Shown: piece by piece, positions 16,154 to 24,934 of the stretch
Layout: each line of letters begins with the position of its first letter
Position numbering within the stretch: position 1 is the first letter of the stretch
Origin: an uncultured Eubacteriales bacterium
Lineage (GTDB): Bacteria; Bacillota; Clostridia; Peptostreptococcales; Anaerovoracaceae
Direction of reading: 5' to 3'
Assembly: GCA_900545135.1 (NCBI GenBank)
Contig: UQXL01000003.1
Coordinates: forward strand, 50,010-114,009
DNA: 64,000 nucleotides
The notes under the pieces: generated by a model
Told to the model about the DNA's origin: nothing
Seen by the model: the letters and a program-made list of their open reading frames with translations, nothing else
Databases searched by the model: none
Made by a program: the position numbers and the translations under genes

Positions 16154-16349
16154 AAGACTGCCTCCTCATATTCATAGGTTTTCATGACTTCATCAGATAT
16201 GATTCCAGGCCTGCGCCGTATTTTGCATATGATTTCAAATCCGTCACAGACCCGGTCGCGGTTTTAAATCTCAGCAGCTATGCAGGCTACCTGCTGGTCT
16301 GCATTTCCTGCAATTCTGCTCTATAATTTATATACCCCTTTTTGACGAA

Positions 16350-17675
16350 TTACGCTCTTTTCATCATCTTTATTATGTCTTTAGGCGTAGGAATATCTCC
16401 TTTGTAAAGGATCAGAGACTTGTAGATCTTTCCTGCACCGGCCACGGCGATCAGAGTAACCACCAGAGTCACGGCGAGGCTGGCCAGCGTTTTCCACAGC
16501 GGCAGCGTTCCCATGAGAACTCTTCCCGGTGTGATCATCACGGAAGTGAACGGTATCCAGTCGAGGATTTCATGCGCTTCCCCTTCCGATGCGAGGCCGC
16601 CTCCGAAAAGCACTGCAAAGAAGCTGATCACTAATATCAGGGTAAAGGCAACGTTTGCTGACGATAAGTCTTCCGTCTTGCTGGCCAGGGCTCCGCCGAT
16701 GGCGGCCAGAGCGCAGTACAGCAACATTCCGGAGATTACCATGAATATAGCCATTATGCAGTTTGCCGGCGAAAATATTCCATTTACCAGAGTGCCGAGA
16801 ATATCGAATATCTTGATTATGAACATATCCGTCTCCGGATTGATGCTCTTGACTATCGCCGTTCCTGCCGCGAAGCTGATGACAAGCGAAATTATCCAGG
16901 AGAACAGCTGCATTATTCCGGTCGCTGTTATGGCCAGCAGCTTGCCCAGCACCATGGCCGACGGCTTGACCGATACGAGAAAGCTTTCTACGAGTTTTGA
17001 GCTTTTCTCCATTACCACGCTGTTGGCCACTCCCTGTCCGTAAGCCAGAACAAAGAAATAAAGAATCATTATATTAAGGTATCCGGCGAATATGGTAACG
17101 ATTTCGCCTATCACCATAGGATCGTCGTCTTCGTATTCCTCCTCAGGCTGACCTTGTGAAGTCATGAGCTGCGTATACTGATCGAATACTTCTGCGAAGC
17201 TTTCCGCCGACTCTTCGGAAAGACTGCTGCCGTCTGGGATCACAACGCTCGTCGTATATGAAGAACCCTCTTGTTCAGTCACCATTATCAAAGCGTCTTC
17301 GCTGGCTACTGTAGATCTTCTGGCGGTTTCAAAATCGTCTCCCATATCAACGACTTGGATCTCGGCTCCTGTCATTTCAGAAATTACGGCCGAAAGCATG
17401 GATATATCAAGCTGTTTGTCCTCGCTGAGATCTACGGCTACTACGCGCTTTATATCTTCTATTCCTGCAAAAGACGGCTGTTCGGTGACTTCTCCGAATT
17501 CTGACGGCTGCGGCTCGCTTCCTCCTAATTTTTCCACTCCGATCATTATAAGGGCTGGGAGCAGCAAGCACAGAAGCGCGATAACGATGGTAGTATTTTT
17601 ATAGCCTTTGCTTTTAACGTGTTGTATGAAGGTAAAGGAAAAAACCTTTGAAAATCCTGTAAACTGTTTCTTCAT
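16350..17675 (-). CDS. ABC-2 type transporter permease (NatB-like)
   Basis: A 441-aa permease with a long extracytoplasmic loop (about 60-200) after the first membrane helix and five further helices in the C-terminal half, the NatB/YhaP layout. The motif EKSSKLVESFLVSVKP (about 225-240) is the conserved intracellular coupling region. It begins directly after the stop of the partner permease (TAA then ATG) with GGAGG in that gene's tail. It is last in the xre-DUF3169-ABC operon. Confidence 0.85.
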   Translation of the reverse strand: MKKQFTGFSKVFSFTFIQHVKSKGYKNTTIVIALLCLLLPALIMIGVEKLGGSEPQPSEFGEVTEQPSFAGIEDIKRVVAVDLSEDKQLDISMLSAVISEMTGAEIQVVDMGDDFETARRSTVASEDALIMVTEQEGSSYTTSVVIPDGSSLSEESAESFAEVFDQYTQLMTSQGQPEEEYEDDDPMVIGEIVTIFAGYLNIMILYFFVLAYGQGVANSVVMEKSSKLVESFLVSVKPSAMVLGKLLAITATGIMQLFSWIISLVISFAAGTAIVKSINPETDMFIIKIFDILGTLVNGIFSPANCIMAIFMVISGMLLYCALAAIGGALASKTEDLSSANVAFTLILVISFFAVLFGGGLASEGEAHEILDWIPFTSVMITPGRVLMGTLPLWKTLASLAVTLVVTLIAVAGAGKIYKSLILYKGDIPTPKDIIKMMKRA

Positions 17676-18656
17676 TTACTTTACCTCCTTTCTTCTGTCT
17701 CCTGCCATGGCGAGGATCTTACTCATCTTCAGCCTGTTTCCCTTGTACATTATCAGGCTGTCATACACGTTGCTGGATACTTTGCTTATCGCGGCGATGA
17801 AAATGATTTGTATTGCCCATGAGCCTATCAGGATTCCTAGGCTAATATCACCGAGTACGAAGCATATAGGTGCTGAAAAGGCTGAGACGACAGGGCAGAG
17901 TGACAGGAATATTGCCGGGCCGCTGCCGAATCCTGTTCCTATTGTGGACACCATATAGCCCAGAAGTATCATTATTATGGCTGTCATGTTGGCTGCTTCA
18001 ACGTCTTCCATATTTGAACATCCGGCTCCACTCAGTGCTGCCAGCTGAGAAAATGTCATATATGCCAAAAGCAGCGAAACTATGACTATGGCTATGAGTC
18101 CCGGACCCATGCTGAACATGTCAGCAGTTATTCCCATTCCCTCAAGCTTAGCTCCTATTACCGAAGTGTCCATAAACATGCCGGTAACGAAATATGAAGT
18201 TCCGAAGGCTGCAAATATGGCCACTACCATGGCAAATATGAAAGTCATAACAGACAGTATTTTTCCGAGGATAAGCGCGCCTGATCTGACGCTGACCATC
18301 AGCGTCTCTACCAGCTTTGAAGACTTTTCCTCCACGATCGCACGCACTATATATGAACATGAGAATACGCATACGATCATTACCAGGATAGAATATCCAT
18401 ACTGTACGGCGTATCTCGCGTCAAAGCCCACTTCATCCCTTGAGGTAAATTCATCCATGGTCATGATTCTGGAACTGAAGTCCACAGCTGTTTCACCGGA
18501 ACTCGGATCCATGAACAGGCACATTACAGGCACCGCGGCTATCGCCACAGCGATGATGACGACAAATGATATGATGTTGGCTTTGTTCTTGAACAGCTGG
18601 TGCAGTGAAAATTTATAAACTTTGCCCAGTCCGTTAAGCGACCCCTTTTTATTCAT
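17676..18656 (-). CDS. ABC-2 type transporter permease (partner)
   Basis: A 326-aa permease with six predicted helices and the same EEKSSKLVETLMVSVR coupling motif as its neighbour; the two probably form a heterodimer. ATG at 18656 has AGGTGAAG upstream. A GTG start nine bases earlier is possible. The gene overlaps the ATPase stop region. Substrate unknown; NatAB-like systems export Na+ or drugs. Confidence 0.85.
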   Translation of the reverse strand: MNKKGSLNGLGKVYKFSLHQLFKNKANIISFVVIIAVAIAAVPVMCLFMDPSSGETAVDFSSRIMTMDEFTSRDEVGFDARYAVQYGYSILVMIVCVFSCSYIVRAIVEEKSSKLVETLMVSVRSGALILGKILSVMTFIFAMVVAIFAAFGTSYFVTGMFMDTSVIGAKLEGMGITADMFSMGPGLIAIVIVSLLLAYMTFSQLAALSGAGCSNMEDVEAANMTAIIMILLGYMVSTIGTGFGSGPAIFLSLCPVVSAFSAPICFVLGDISLGILIGSWAIQIIFIAAISKVSSNVYDSLIMYKGNRLKMSKILAMAGDRRKEVK

Positions 18657-19623
18657 GTACTTCACCTACTTTTTCTACGAATATTTCGTGAAGAGACGGT
18701 TCTCTCAGATCAAAAGTTATTATTGTCGCGCCTTTTTGTATCAATGACGCCAAAAGTCCGTTGGCCTGTTCTTCACCGGAAACTTTAATCTGATATTCTC
18801 TTTCCTTTTCAGTTACTATCAAAGCACCGCTTGCCTCGATCACATCTCTGACGTCCTGCTCGGTCTTGAGATGAAGATTTACTCTGCCGTAGCTTTTTTT
18901 AATGTCGTTGAGATTTCCCTGCAGTACGGCTTTAGATTTGTTTAAAATGGTTATATCTGTACAAAATTCCTCAACTGTAGACATCTGGTGGCTGGACATT
19001 ATGAGATATTTTCCTGCTGCAATCTGCTCTCTTATGATGCCTTTGAACAGGTCGGTATTGACAGGGTCCAGCCCTGAAAGAGGCTCGTCTAAAATAATCA
19101 GCTCAGGGTCAGATATGAGAGCGATCATAAATTGTATTTTCTGCTGGTTTCCTTTTGAAAGCTGATCGGCCAGCTTGGCTTTCGCTTTCTTTCTCTGTGC
19201 CGGTCTCCTTTTCTTTGCCCCCAGTGATTCCGCTTCAGCCGCAGTATCAGGGTATAGATATTCCTCTGCTTCCAGCCTCTTGGCCCAATACTTTATCCTC
19301 TCTTTGGCTTCAGCCTTTGGAACGCCCCTCAGGCCGGCGAAATAGATCAGCTGATCCATCAGGGAATATTTAGGATAAAGGCCTCTTTCCTCCGCCAGGT
19401 ATCCAACATTGCAGATATCTGTGGTCAGCGGCTGCCCGTTCCAGAGAACTTCCCCGCCGTCCCTTGACAGCATGTTCAGCATCATCCGTATGGACGTGGT
19501 TTTGCCGGCGCCGTTAGTTCCGAGAAGGGCGTAAACTCCAGGTCCTTTCATCTCGAAACTGAGGTTTTCTACTACAACTTTGTCTCCATAAGATTTTCTC
19601 AGGTTTTTTACTACTAAACTCAT
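18649..19623 (-). CDS. ABC transporter ATP-binding protein (NatA/YhaQ-like)
   Basis: Nucleotide-binding subunit with Walker A GTNGAGKTT (35-43), signature LSKGNQQK (about 153-160), Walker B LIILDEPLSG and switch His in SSHQMS. A basic insert (about 130-150, with AKKRRPAQRKKAKAK) precedes the signature and is unusual in length. The C-terminal domain (about 230-324) is the accessory region of NatA-type proteins. It follows the DUF3169 gene by 12 bases. Confidence 0.9.
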   Translation of the reverse strand: MSLVVKNLRKSYGDKVVVENLSFEMKGPGVYALLGTNGAGKTTSIRMMLNMLSRDGGEVLWNGQPLTTDICNVGYLAEERGLYPKYSLMDQLIYFAGLRGVPKAEAKERIKYWAKRLEAEEYLYPDTAAEAESLGAKKRRPAQRKKAKAKLADQLSKGNQQKIQFMIALISDPELIILDEPLSGLDPVNTDLFKGIIREQIAAGKYLIMSSHQMSTVEEFCTDITILNKSKAVLQGNLNDIKKSYGRVNLHLKTEQDVRDVIEASGALIVTEKEREYQIKVSGEEQANGLLASLIQKGATIITFDLREPSLHEIFVEKVGEVHE

Positions 19624-19635
19624 TTTTGGTCCCCT

Positions 19636-20439
19636 TTACAAATTTATTTTATCTTTTCCAAGTCTCATGGCTTCTCTATAATATGAGATTACTATGATCA
19701 ACCATATTATTCCAACTGATATCGCAGGCAGCGGTCCATAACCAAAGACGAAACTGCACAACATCATGATTATAAATACTGATCCGCAGGCGAACATGGC
19801 CGTTTTATAGGCTTTATAGGCTGACTTATAGATTACCAGCTTTTCCAGCTCGTCGCAGCTTTCTTCCCACTTTTTCTGGAAATTGAAGTCGAAGACGCTT
19901 CCCCGCTTTTCTGGATTCATCATCTTTTGAAAGTCCACCATGCTCTGCTGTATCTTCAGCCTGACAAAGGTGCCGATGACGAATACAGCAATCGTCACCA
20001 TGTATATATAAAACTTTTCATTTATATAGTCTTCTATATAGGCTATCATTACTGAAAAGAACAGGAGCGACAGGATCTCGCTTATTCCTATTACCATCAT
20101 TCCTTTGGAAAGCTTTTCATCCGCCACGGTATAAAGCTCATATCCGGCATCTTCGTCGCTTTCGCTTTCGTTTTTGCTTGCTTCAGCATCTCTGGCTCCT
20201 GATTTGTAATATGCGAGGCTGGCGGCTATGCCTATTAACACGATGATTATTATGGCATACGGCGTAGACGCGTAAATGACTTTTTCGATAAATCTGCTCA
20301 ATTGTCCGGCCGTATCGACCACCGTTTCTGTTGTCGAGAAGTATCCTATAAGTCCTCCTATCAGGCCGCAGCAAATAATAATAGGGATGAATATTTTCAG
20401 GGCCTTTCTGTTTTCTTTCTTATTTCTGTCACTGTTCAT
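19636..20439 (-). CDS. DUF3169-family membrane protein
   Basis: A 267-aa protein with two N-terminal helices (about 14-33 and 55-76), a cytosolic linker, two central helices (about 115-160) and two C-terminal helices. The NPEKRGSVFDFNFQKKW segment (about 175-191) is characteristic of DUF3169. These proteins occur between a small XRE regulator and ABC exporter genes, as here. It overlaps the xre stop by ATGA. Function unknown; possibly an immunity or sensor partner of the exporter. Confidence 0.75.
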   Translation of the reverse strand: MNSDRNKKENRKALKIFIPIIICCGLIGGLIGYFSTTETVVDTAGQLSRFIEKVIYASTPYAIIIIVLIGIAASLAYYKSGARDAEASKNESESDEDAGYELYTVADEKLSKGMMVIGISEILSLLFFSVMIAYIEDYINEKFYIYMVTIAVFVIGTFVRLKIQQSMVDFQKMMNPEKRGSVFDFNFQKKWEESCDELEKLVIYKSAYKAYKTAMFACGSVFIIMMLCSFVFGYGPLPAISVGIIWLIIVISYYREAMRLGKDKINL

Positions 20440-20645
20440 TTTTCATCCTCCTCATAGGAAAAAATTTCTTCTACCTGTGTGTCCAATACCTTGGCGATTT
20501 TCAGAGCCAGCGTTACCGACGGCGAATAGTCGCCTCGCTCTATCTGGCTTATGGTCTGCCTCGATACGCCGACCATATTCCCGAAATCGGATTGGTTTAC
20601 ATTTATTCTCGCCCTGTATTCCTTGAGTCTGTTTCTCAGTGGCAT
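20436..20645 (-). CDS. Small XRE-family transcriptional regulator
   Basis: A 69-aa Cro/CI-type helix-turn-helix protein: QSDFGNMVGVSRQTISQIERGDYSPS (about 18-43) is a textbook HTH. It likely autoregulates the five-gene operon. A promoter with operator repeats lies 250-350 bases upstream. In its leader, CCTCTC/GAGAGG can form a hairpin that includes the GAGAGG ribosome binding site, next to a C8 run (20680-20687). Confidence 0.9.
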   Translation of the reverse strand: MPLRNRLKEYRARINVNQSDFGNMVGVSRQTISQIERGDYSPSVTLALKIAKVLDTQVEEIFSYEEDEK

Positions 20646-20901
20646 ATCAGCTGCTCCTCTCTATGGCGGAGAGGTAATACCCCCCCCGCAGCATTTTTTG
20701 TTTTTGAATATATTGCTTAGTCCATGATATATTATGTTCTCTGGTACATTGCTGAGCGCTTACAAAATTCTGTTTTGTCGGTCTGCCTGGCTATGGCCTG
20801 CCCGTAGTCTGATAATGGCCCGACCATGGTCTGATAGTGGCCTGACGACGGCAAGCCAGTGATTTTTGGTCTGTACAGGCTATGCACTTTCGGAGTCTTT
20901 C

Positions 20902-20961
20902 TGACAACTTAACCCGGCATTTTGACAACTTATCTTGATATTTTGACAACTTAACTTGTCA
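20902..20961. promoter_or_regulatory. Three-copy 21-bp-phased operator array
   Basis: TGACAACTTA occurs at 20902-20911, 20923-20932 and 20944-20953, exactly 21 bp apart (two helical turns). The third copy extends to a perfect inverted repeat TGACAA-N6-TTGTCA (20944-20961). It lies just downstream of the -10 of the minus-strand promoter and could bind the XRE protein. Confidence 0.65.
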
Positions 20962-20968
20962 TGTGGAT

Positions 20969-20997
20969 AGTATAGCATCGCCTGATATGGGTGTCAA
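20969..20997 (-). promoter_or_regulatory. Sigma-A promoter, probably of the xre-ABC operon
   Basis: Minus strand TTGACA (20992-20997), 17-base spacer, TATACT (20969-20974). Start near 20962, giving a leader of about 315 bases before xre. The 20646-21388 interval has no credible gene. Confidence 0.7.
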
Positions 20998-21205
20998 CAT
21001 AAACTTTTGTTTTTAGCACATTTTTTGCGTCTAGCGACGTGAGCGGTGGAAACAGCGGCTGGCGGCGCGGCAGCATGCTGAAAACGTCCAGGCGGTTCAG
21101 TCGTATCCAAATTTGCAGAAAACGTAGAAAATGGATACGTTTGCGCCAAGAAGAATTCTACCGGCAGCTTCCATCTTCCAGCGCGGCGACGCGCACCGCA
21201 AGCCT

Positions 21206-21275
21206 CAAGCCGCACAATGCAAGCCGCACAATGCAAACCGCACAACGCAAGCCGCACAATGCAAACTGCAAGACG
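21206..21275. repeat. 14-bp tandem repeat, five units
   Basis: Consensus CAAGCCGCACAATG repeated at 14-base spacing (21206, 21220, 21234, 21248, 21262); the fifth copy is diverged. The period breaks any reading frame, so it is non-coding. Confidence 0.85.
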
Positions 21276-21309
21276 CACCTCCGCCCGCCAACACGCACAC
21301 ACAAAAAAA

Positions 21310-21343
21310 GTTGCAGAATTTTGAAAAGCCAAAATTCTGCAAC
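21310..21343 (-). terminator. Palindromic repeat unit acting as terminator of the deacetylase operon
   Basis: Perfect 14-pair stem GTTGCAGAATTTTG/CAAAATTCTGCAAC with a six-base loop. On the minus strand seven Ts follow. It lies 45 bases beyond the deacetylase stop and belongs to the dispersed TGTTGYA family. Confidence 0.85.
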
Positions 21344-21388
21344 ATTGCAATATTCGTCATGAGCATACTTAATAATGCTTCAACAGAG

Positions 21389-22213
21389 CTATTTTTCCTG
21401 AGCGTCCAGAGCTTCTCTTGCCAGGCGGCTGATTTCAAGAGCCGGTCCGATGGCTACGCCTGGCTTGGTTTTCATGTAGCATATCAGGTCTTCAAGCATC
21501 TTGACTCTGCTGATTCTGCCTATGCACTGAGGGTGCAGGACGAAATTCAGGAGACCGCCCTCTTCGTAGAGTCCGTCGAACTCGCTCTGCCATATATCCC
21601 TCACGTACTGAGGCGAGCAGATTCTCCTTCTCTCAGGCTGCTGCAAAGTAAAGAAAAAATGGGACGTGTCGTCGTACAGCCATGAAAACGGCAGTTCTAT
21701 GAGTTTTTGACCGTTTTCGCCCTCATGGTAATACGGCCAGTCGCAGTCCATGGTATTTGAAGAATATTCAAAGCCGCTGGCCATCACGTTGGCGATGGTC
21801 TCCTCGGTAAGATTTGCTTCCGGGGCTCTGTAGCCAAGAGGTTCAACGCCGAGCAGGTCTTTCATGATCTTCTTGCTCTTGGCTACCAGTTCTCTGTCCT
21901 GCTCAGGGAACCAGGCCTTTTCGTGCAGATAGCCGTGATAGCCGATTTCATGACCGCGCCTTACGATTTCCCTGCATGTCTCTGTGTGATGTTCGATGAC
22001 CCAGCCAGGGATAAAGAACGTAGCCTTGAGCTGCTGTCTGTCAAGCATGTCGAGGATTCGCGGAACTCCCACCTTAGGGCCGTAGGCTCCCTCTGCCATC
22101 AGATTGGGGCTGTACATGCTGTCCATGGTTCTCGAAAACCAAAATGTTTCCGCGTCTAAATCGAATGTAAGGGCAACGCCCATTTTGACTCCGTCAGGCC
22201 AATTTTTTCTCAT
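21389..22213 (-). CDS. Polysaccharide-deacetylase-family hydrolase (PuuE-like)
   Basis: NodB-homology domain: FDLDAE (about 18-23) supplies the metal aspartates, and HGYLHE (about 93-98) replaces the usual HSxxH histidines; RAPEANL (about 129-135) is motif 3. No signal peptide, so a cytosolic substrate is likely, as for the PuuE/allantoinase-like branch acting on C-N bonds of small molecules. Start is ATG at 22213: GGAGG lies 9 bases upstream, whereas an earlier in-frame ATG (22231) overlaps that site. It overlaps the preceding amidohydrolase stop and is the last gene of the operon. Confidence 0.82.
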   Translation of the reverse strand: MRKNWPDGVKMGVALTFDLDAETFWFSRTMDSMYSPNLMAEGAYGPKVGVPRILDMLDRQQLKATFFIPGWVIEHHTETCREIVRRGHEIGYHGYLHEKAWFPEQDRELVAKSKKIMKDLLGVEPLGYRAPEANLTEETIANVMASGFEYSSNTMDCDWPYYHEGENGQKLIELPFSWLYDDTSHFFFTLQQPERRRICSPQYVRDIWQSEFDGLYEEGGLLNFVLHPQCIGRISRVKMLEDLICYMKTKPGVAIGPALEISRLAREALDAQEK

Positions 22214-22214
22214 G

Positions 22215-23849
22215 CTAATTTTCCTCCTCATAGCTGTACTTACAATCAGCGTCGATGTAAGTATTCAAAACTTTTATATTCTTTATTTCGTCCTCAGGCG
22301 CGGTGAACACATCGCCGGAAAGGACTACGAAGTTCGCGCGCTTTCCCACTTCGAGAGAACCGATGGAGTCCTCGTCCTTGGAAACGTAAGCTCCGTATAT
22401 GGTGTGCATCTTTACGGCATCCAGCCTTGATAGCTTTTCTTCAGGATACCAGCCGCCCTCCGGCTGTCCGGAAAGGTCTTTTCTCGTTATATTCACCTGC
22501 ATACCCTCCAGCGGATTTACAGATTCTATCGGCAGGTCGGAACCGGCTGCCAATCTTATGCCGTCTTTCAGCATGCTTCCGAAACAGTAGCTGGTTTTCA
22601 TTCTGTCGCCTACCCTTGAATCCGCTATGCTCCAGTCGGAGTGTATATACATAGGCTGAACCAGTCCGATGGCGTCCACCACTTTGTACTTTTCAAGGAT
22701 ACGCTCGTTCATGATCTGGCTGTGGATTATGGACGGGCGCAGGCCTTTGGCCTTTATTTCATCTTTTACGGAAATACAGCCGTCAAGGAAATTCTCCACC
22801 GCCGCGTCGCCTATGGCGTGAATCGTCAGGTCAAAGTCATGATCGACTATTTCTTTGGCGATCTCACTCAGTTCTTCCTTATTCCAGTACAGGCAGCCGC
22901 AGGTGTCAGGCTTGTCGCTGTAGGGCTCGGTAAGTCCTGCAGACCACGCTCCCAAGGAACCGTCGCCAAGGAACTTGATAGGTCCGATCTTAATCTTGCC
23001 GAAACGCTGCCAGGAGTGGAATCCGAAGTCAAAGAATTCCTGCAGCTGATCAGGCCTGTGTATGCGGAGCTGCAGCACCAGGTCTATAGGCATCCTGCCT
23101 TCGAGGCAGAGCTCCATATATGCTTCCCACAGAGCACGTTTATCTCCTACCGAATAAAAATCCTCAGTATGCGCCACAGTCACGCCGTTTTTGACCATCT
23201 CGCGGAAAGAAAATTCAAGCAGTTCCTTGAGCTGGAGCTTATCGGCTATCTTCGGAACGCAGTCGCCTATCAGGCTCATGGCGCTTTCCAGCATCACGCC
23301 AGTAGGGCTGCCGTCTTCAAATCGCACCAGTTCTCCGCCCTGCGGATCGGGCGTATTCTTGTCGATTCCCGCTATCTTCATGGCCAGCGAATTGGCGGCG
23401 CATATGGTCCCGCAGCGGCGTGTGAGCATTATAGGGTGCGTATCGGAAATCTTATCTAAATCTTTCACCGTAGGGAACTCTCCGCCGGGAAAGACTTCCT
23501 GATCCCAGCCAAAGCCTGTAACCCATTCCCCGTCGGGTATGCCGTTGTCGCTGATATACCTCTTGGTTATTTCCACCATTTCATCTGCGGATCTGGCTTC
23601 TCCCAGGAGGGCTGTCTTTTTTTCAAAGATTGCATGATCCAGCAGATGTATGTGCGCGTCGATGAAGCCAGGCAAAACGTCTCGCCCTGCAAGATCAACC
23701 GCGTCACAGCCAAAGCGCGCGGCCATGCTGCTGATTTCTTCGGTCGTTCCCAGCGCAGTTATCATGCCGTCCTCGCAGGCCATGGCCTCGTAGAGGCGGT
23801 TCTCACTATCTATGGTACGGATCTTTCCGTTTATGAAAAATTTTTTCAT
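22215..23849 (-). CDS. YtcJ-like amidohydrolase (Amidohydro_3)
   Basis: Metal-dependent hydrolase of the amidohydrolase superfamily, 544 aa. Metal-ligand motif FIDAHIHLLDH (about 58-68), central HAIGDAAV and late GSDLPIE motifs are conserved. Start ATG at 23849 has AAGGGAGA 8 bases upstream; a longer frame would run into the preceding gene. It shares its operon with a second, diverged paralogue (24935-26548). YtcJ proteins act on N-acyl or cyclic amide substrates; the substrate here is unknown. Confidence 0.85.
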   Translation of the reverse strand: MKKFFINGKIRTIDSENRLYEAMACEDGMITALGTTEEISSMAARFGCDAVDLAGRDVLPGFIDAHIHLLDHAIFEKKTALLGEARSADEMVEITKRYISDNGIPDGEWVTGFGWDQEVFPGGEFPTVKDLDKISDTHPIMLTRRCGTICAANSLAMKIAGIDKNTPDPQGGELVRFEDGSPTGVMLESAMSLIGDCVPKIADKLQLKELLEFSFREMVKNGVTVAHTEDFYSVGDKRALWEAYMELCLEGRMPIDLVLQLRIHRPDQLQEFFDFGFHSWQRFGKIKIGPIKFLGDGSLGAWSAGLTEPYSDKPDTCGCLYWNKEELSEIAKEIVDHDFDLTIHAIGDAAVENFLDGCISVKDEIKAKGLRPSIIHSQIMNERILEKYKVVDAIGLVQPMYIHSDWSIADSRVGDRMKTSYCFGSMLKDGIRLAAGSDLPIESVNPLEGMQVNITRKDLSGQPEGGWYPEEKLSRLDAVKMHTIYGAYVSKDEDSIGSLEVGKRANFVVLSGDVFTAPEDEIKNIKVLNTYIDADCKYSYEEEN

Positions 23850-23863
23850 CTTTGTCTCCCTTT

Positions 23864-24805
23864 CTATCCTCTCTTTAAGAAAGCGGTGCAGCAATGGATT
23901 GCTCCGAAGCCTTTCATTATTTCGTCAAACTCCGCCGGAATAACTTCTATTCCGTTCTTTTCAAGCAGTTCCTGGCTGCGCGGATTGCCGGCAGGCATTA
24001 CTATGAGGCCGGGCTTTATGGCGACGAAATTTATCGCAAAGCTTTCCTTGGCCTCGTTTCTCGACGGACATTCCAGTAGTTTGTAGCCTTTCTTTTTCAG
24101 CATGTCGCATATATCGTAAGGCACCTGAGCAGCGTGTATCATCGCCACGTCGTGGCTGGCGAGATTGAGGTTTCCGTCTATGTGGGCGTGGCCGTAAGGA
24201 ATCTGCATAGGATAGACTTCGGCTCCCATACGCTTGAGCTCGCTTTCCACCATTTCATAGCCAGATCTGTTGGTTCTGACGCCGCAGGCAAGGATCGCCG
24301 TATGTCTGTCTACCCACATGACCATGGCTCCCTCAAAAGTGGCGTCGCCGCAGATGGTTCTGATAATAGGCACTCCCAGCTCGGCCAGCTTCTGAGCCGC
24401 GTATCTTTCTTCGCCTCTTCTGGCTTCCATCGCCGGCCTCGTAACTATCGCTCCCTCGGGAGTCATCAATACCAGATCTCTGCAAAACAAAGCGTTGGGC
24501 CGGTCTTCTCTCTGTTCTTCTATGTAATGAACGGTTACGCCGTGATCTCTGTAGATTTGCGCCAGTGCATCATGCTGGGCACGGAATCTTTCCACGTCGA
24601 TGGGCGCCTTGAAACGTGCCGCCTGCCAGTCAAAGTTCTCGATTTCTTTCCCCGGACGGCGCATGAGCACGGCCTTGAGGTCATCCACCTCCGAGCATAC
24701 GCCCCAGTCTCCCCAAAGCTCTTTCATATCATCTATTATGGTCGACTCTTTAGGGAACCATCTCTCGCCGGCAAGGGCGTCGATGTCTGTCTTTACATCT
24801 GTCAT
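23864..24805 (-). CDS. Dimethylargininase/amidinotransferase-like guanidine-modifying hydrolase
   Basis: A 313-aa pentein-fold protein (DDAH/arginine deiminase superfamily). The fold motifs are FCRDLVLMTPEGAIV (about 107-121), the catalytic histidine in HIDGNLNL (about 207-214) and the nucleophile cysteine in GAIHCCTAF near the C-terminus (one of two adjacent cysteines). Relatives hydrolyse N-omega-methylated arginines or move amidino groups. Flanked by the amidohydrolases on the same strand. This points to breakdown of an arginine- or guanidine-containing compound (inference). Confidence 0.8.
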   Translation of the reverse strand: MTDVKTDIDALAGERWFPKESTIIDDMKELWGDWGVCSEVDDLKAVLMRRPGKEIENFDWQAARFKAPIDVERFRAQHDALAQIYRDHGVTVHYIEEQREDRPNALFCRDLVLMTPEGAIVTRPAMEARRGEERYAAQKLAELGVPIIRTICGDATFEGAMVMWVDRHTAILACGVRTNRSGYEMVESELKRMGAEVYPMQIPYGHAHIDGNLNLASHDVAMIHAAQVPYDICDMLKKKGYKLLECPSRNEAKESFAINFVAIKPGLIVMPAGNPRSQELLEKNGIEVIPAEFDEIMKGFGAIHCCTAFLKRG

Positions 24806-24934
24806 AAAATCCTCCTTCTAAATTTGCTGAATTTGCTGAAGTCCTTTTAAATCCGCGTAAACTCTCTGAAATCCGCTGAGCTGAAAGCTGTCCTGCGGTA
24901 TGCGCCGCTGGATGGCTCCGCTGACTGCTGCCGG

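Noticed and set aside
20994..21350. 118-codon Cys/Ala-rich minus-strand frame
   Set aside because: It is generated by the 14-bp tandem repeat, has no ribosome binding site and overlaps the xre promoter.
24806..24934. Third sigma-54 promoter before the DDAH-like gene
   Set aside because: No GG-N10-GC element on the minus strand; the gene is probably read from the 26.6 kb promoter.
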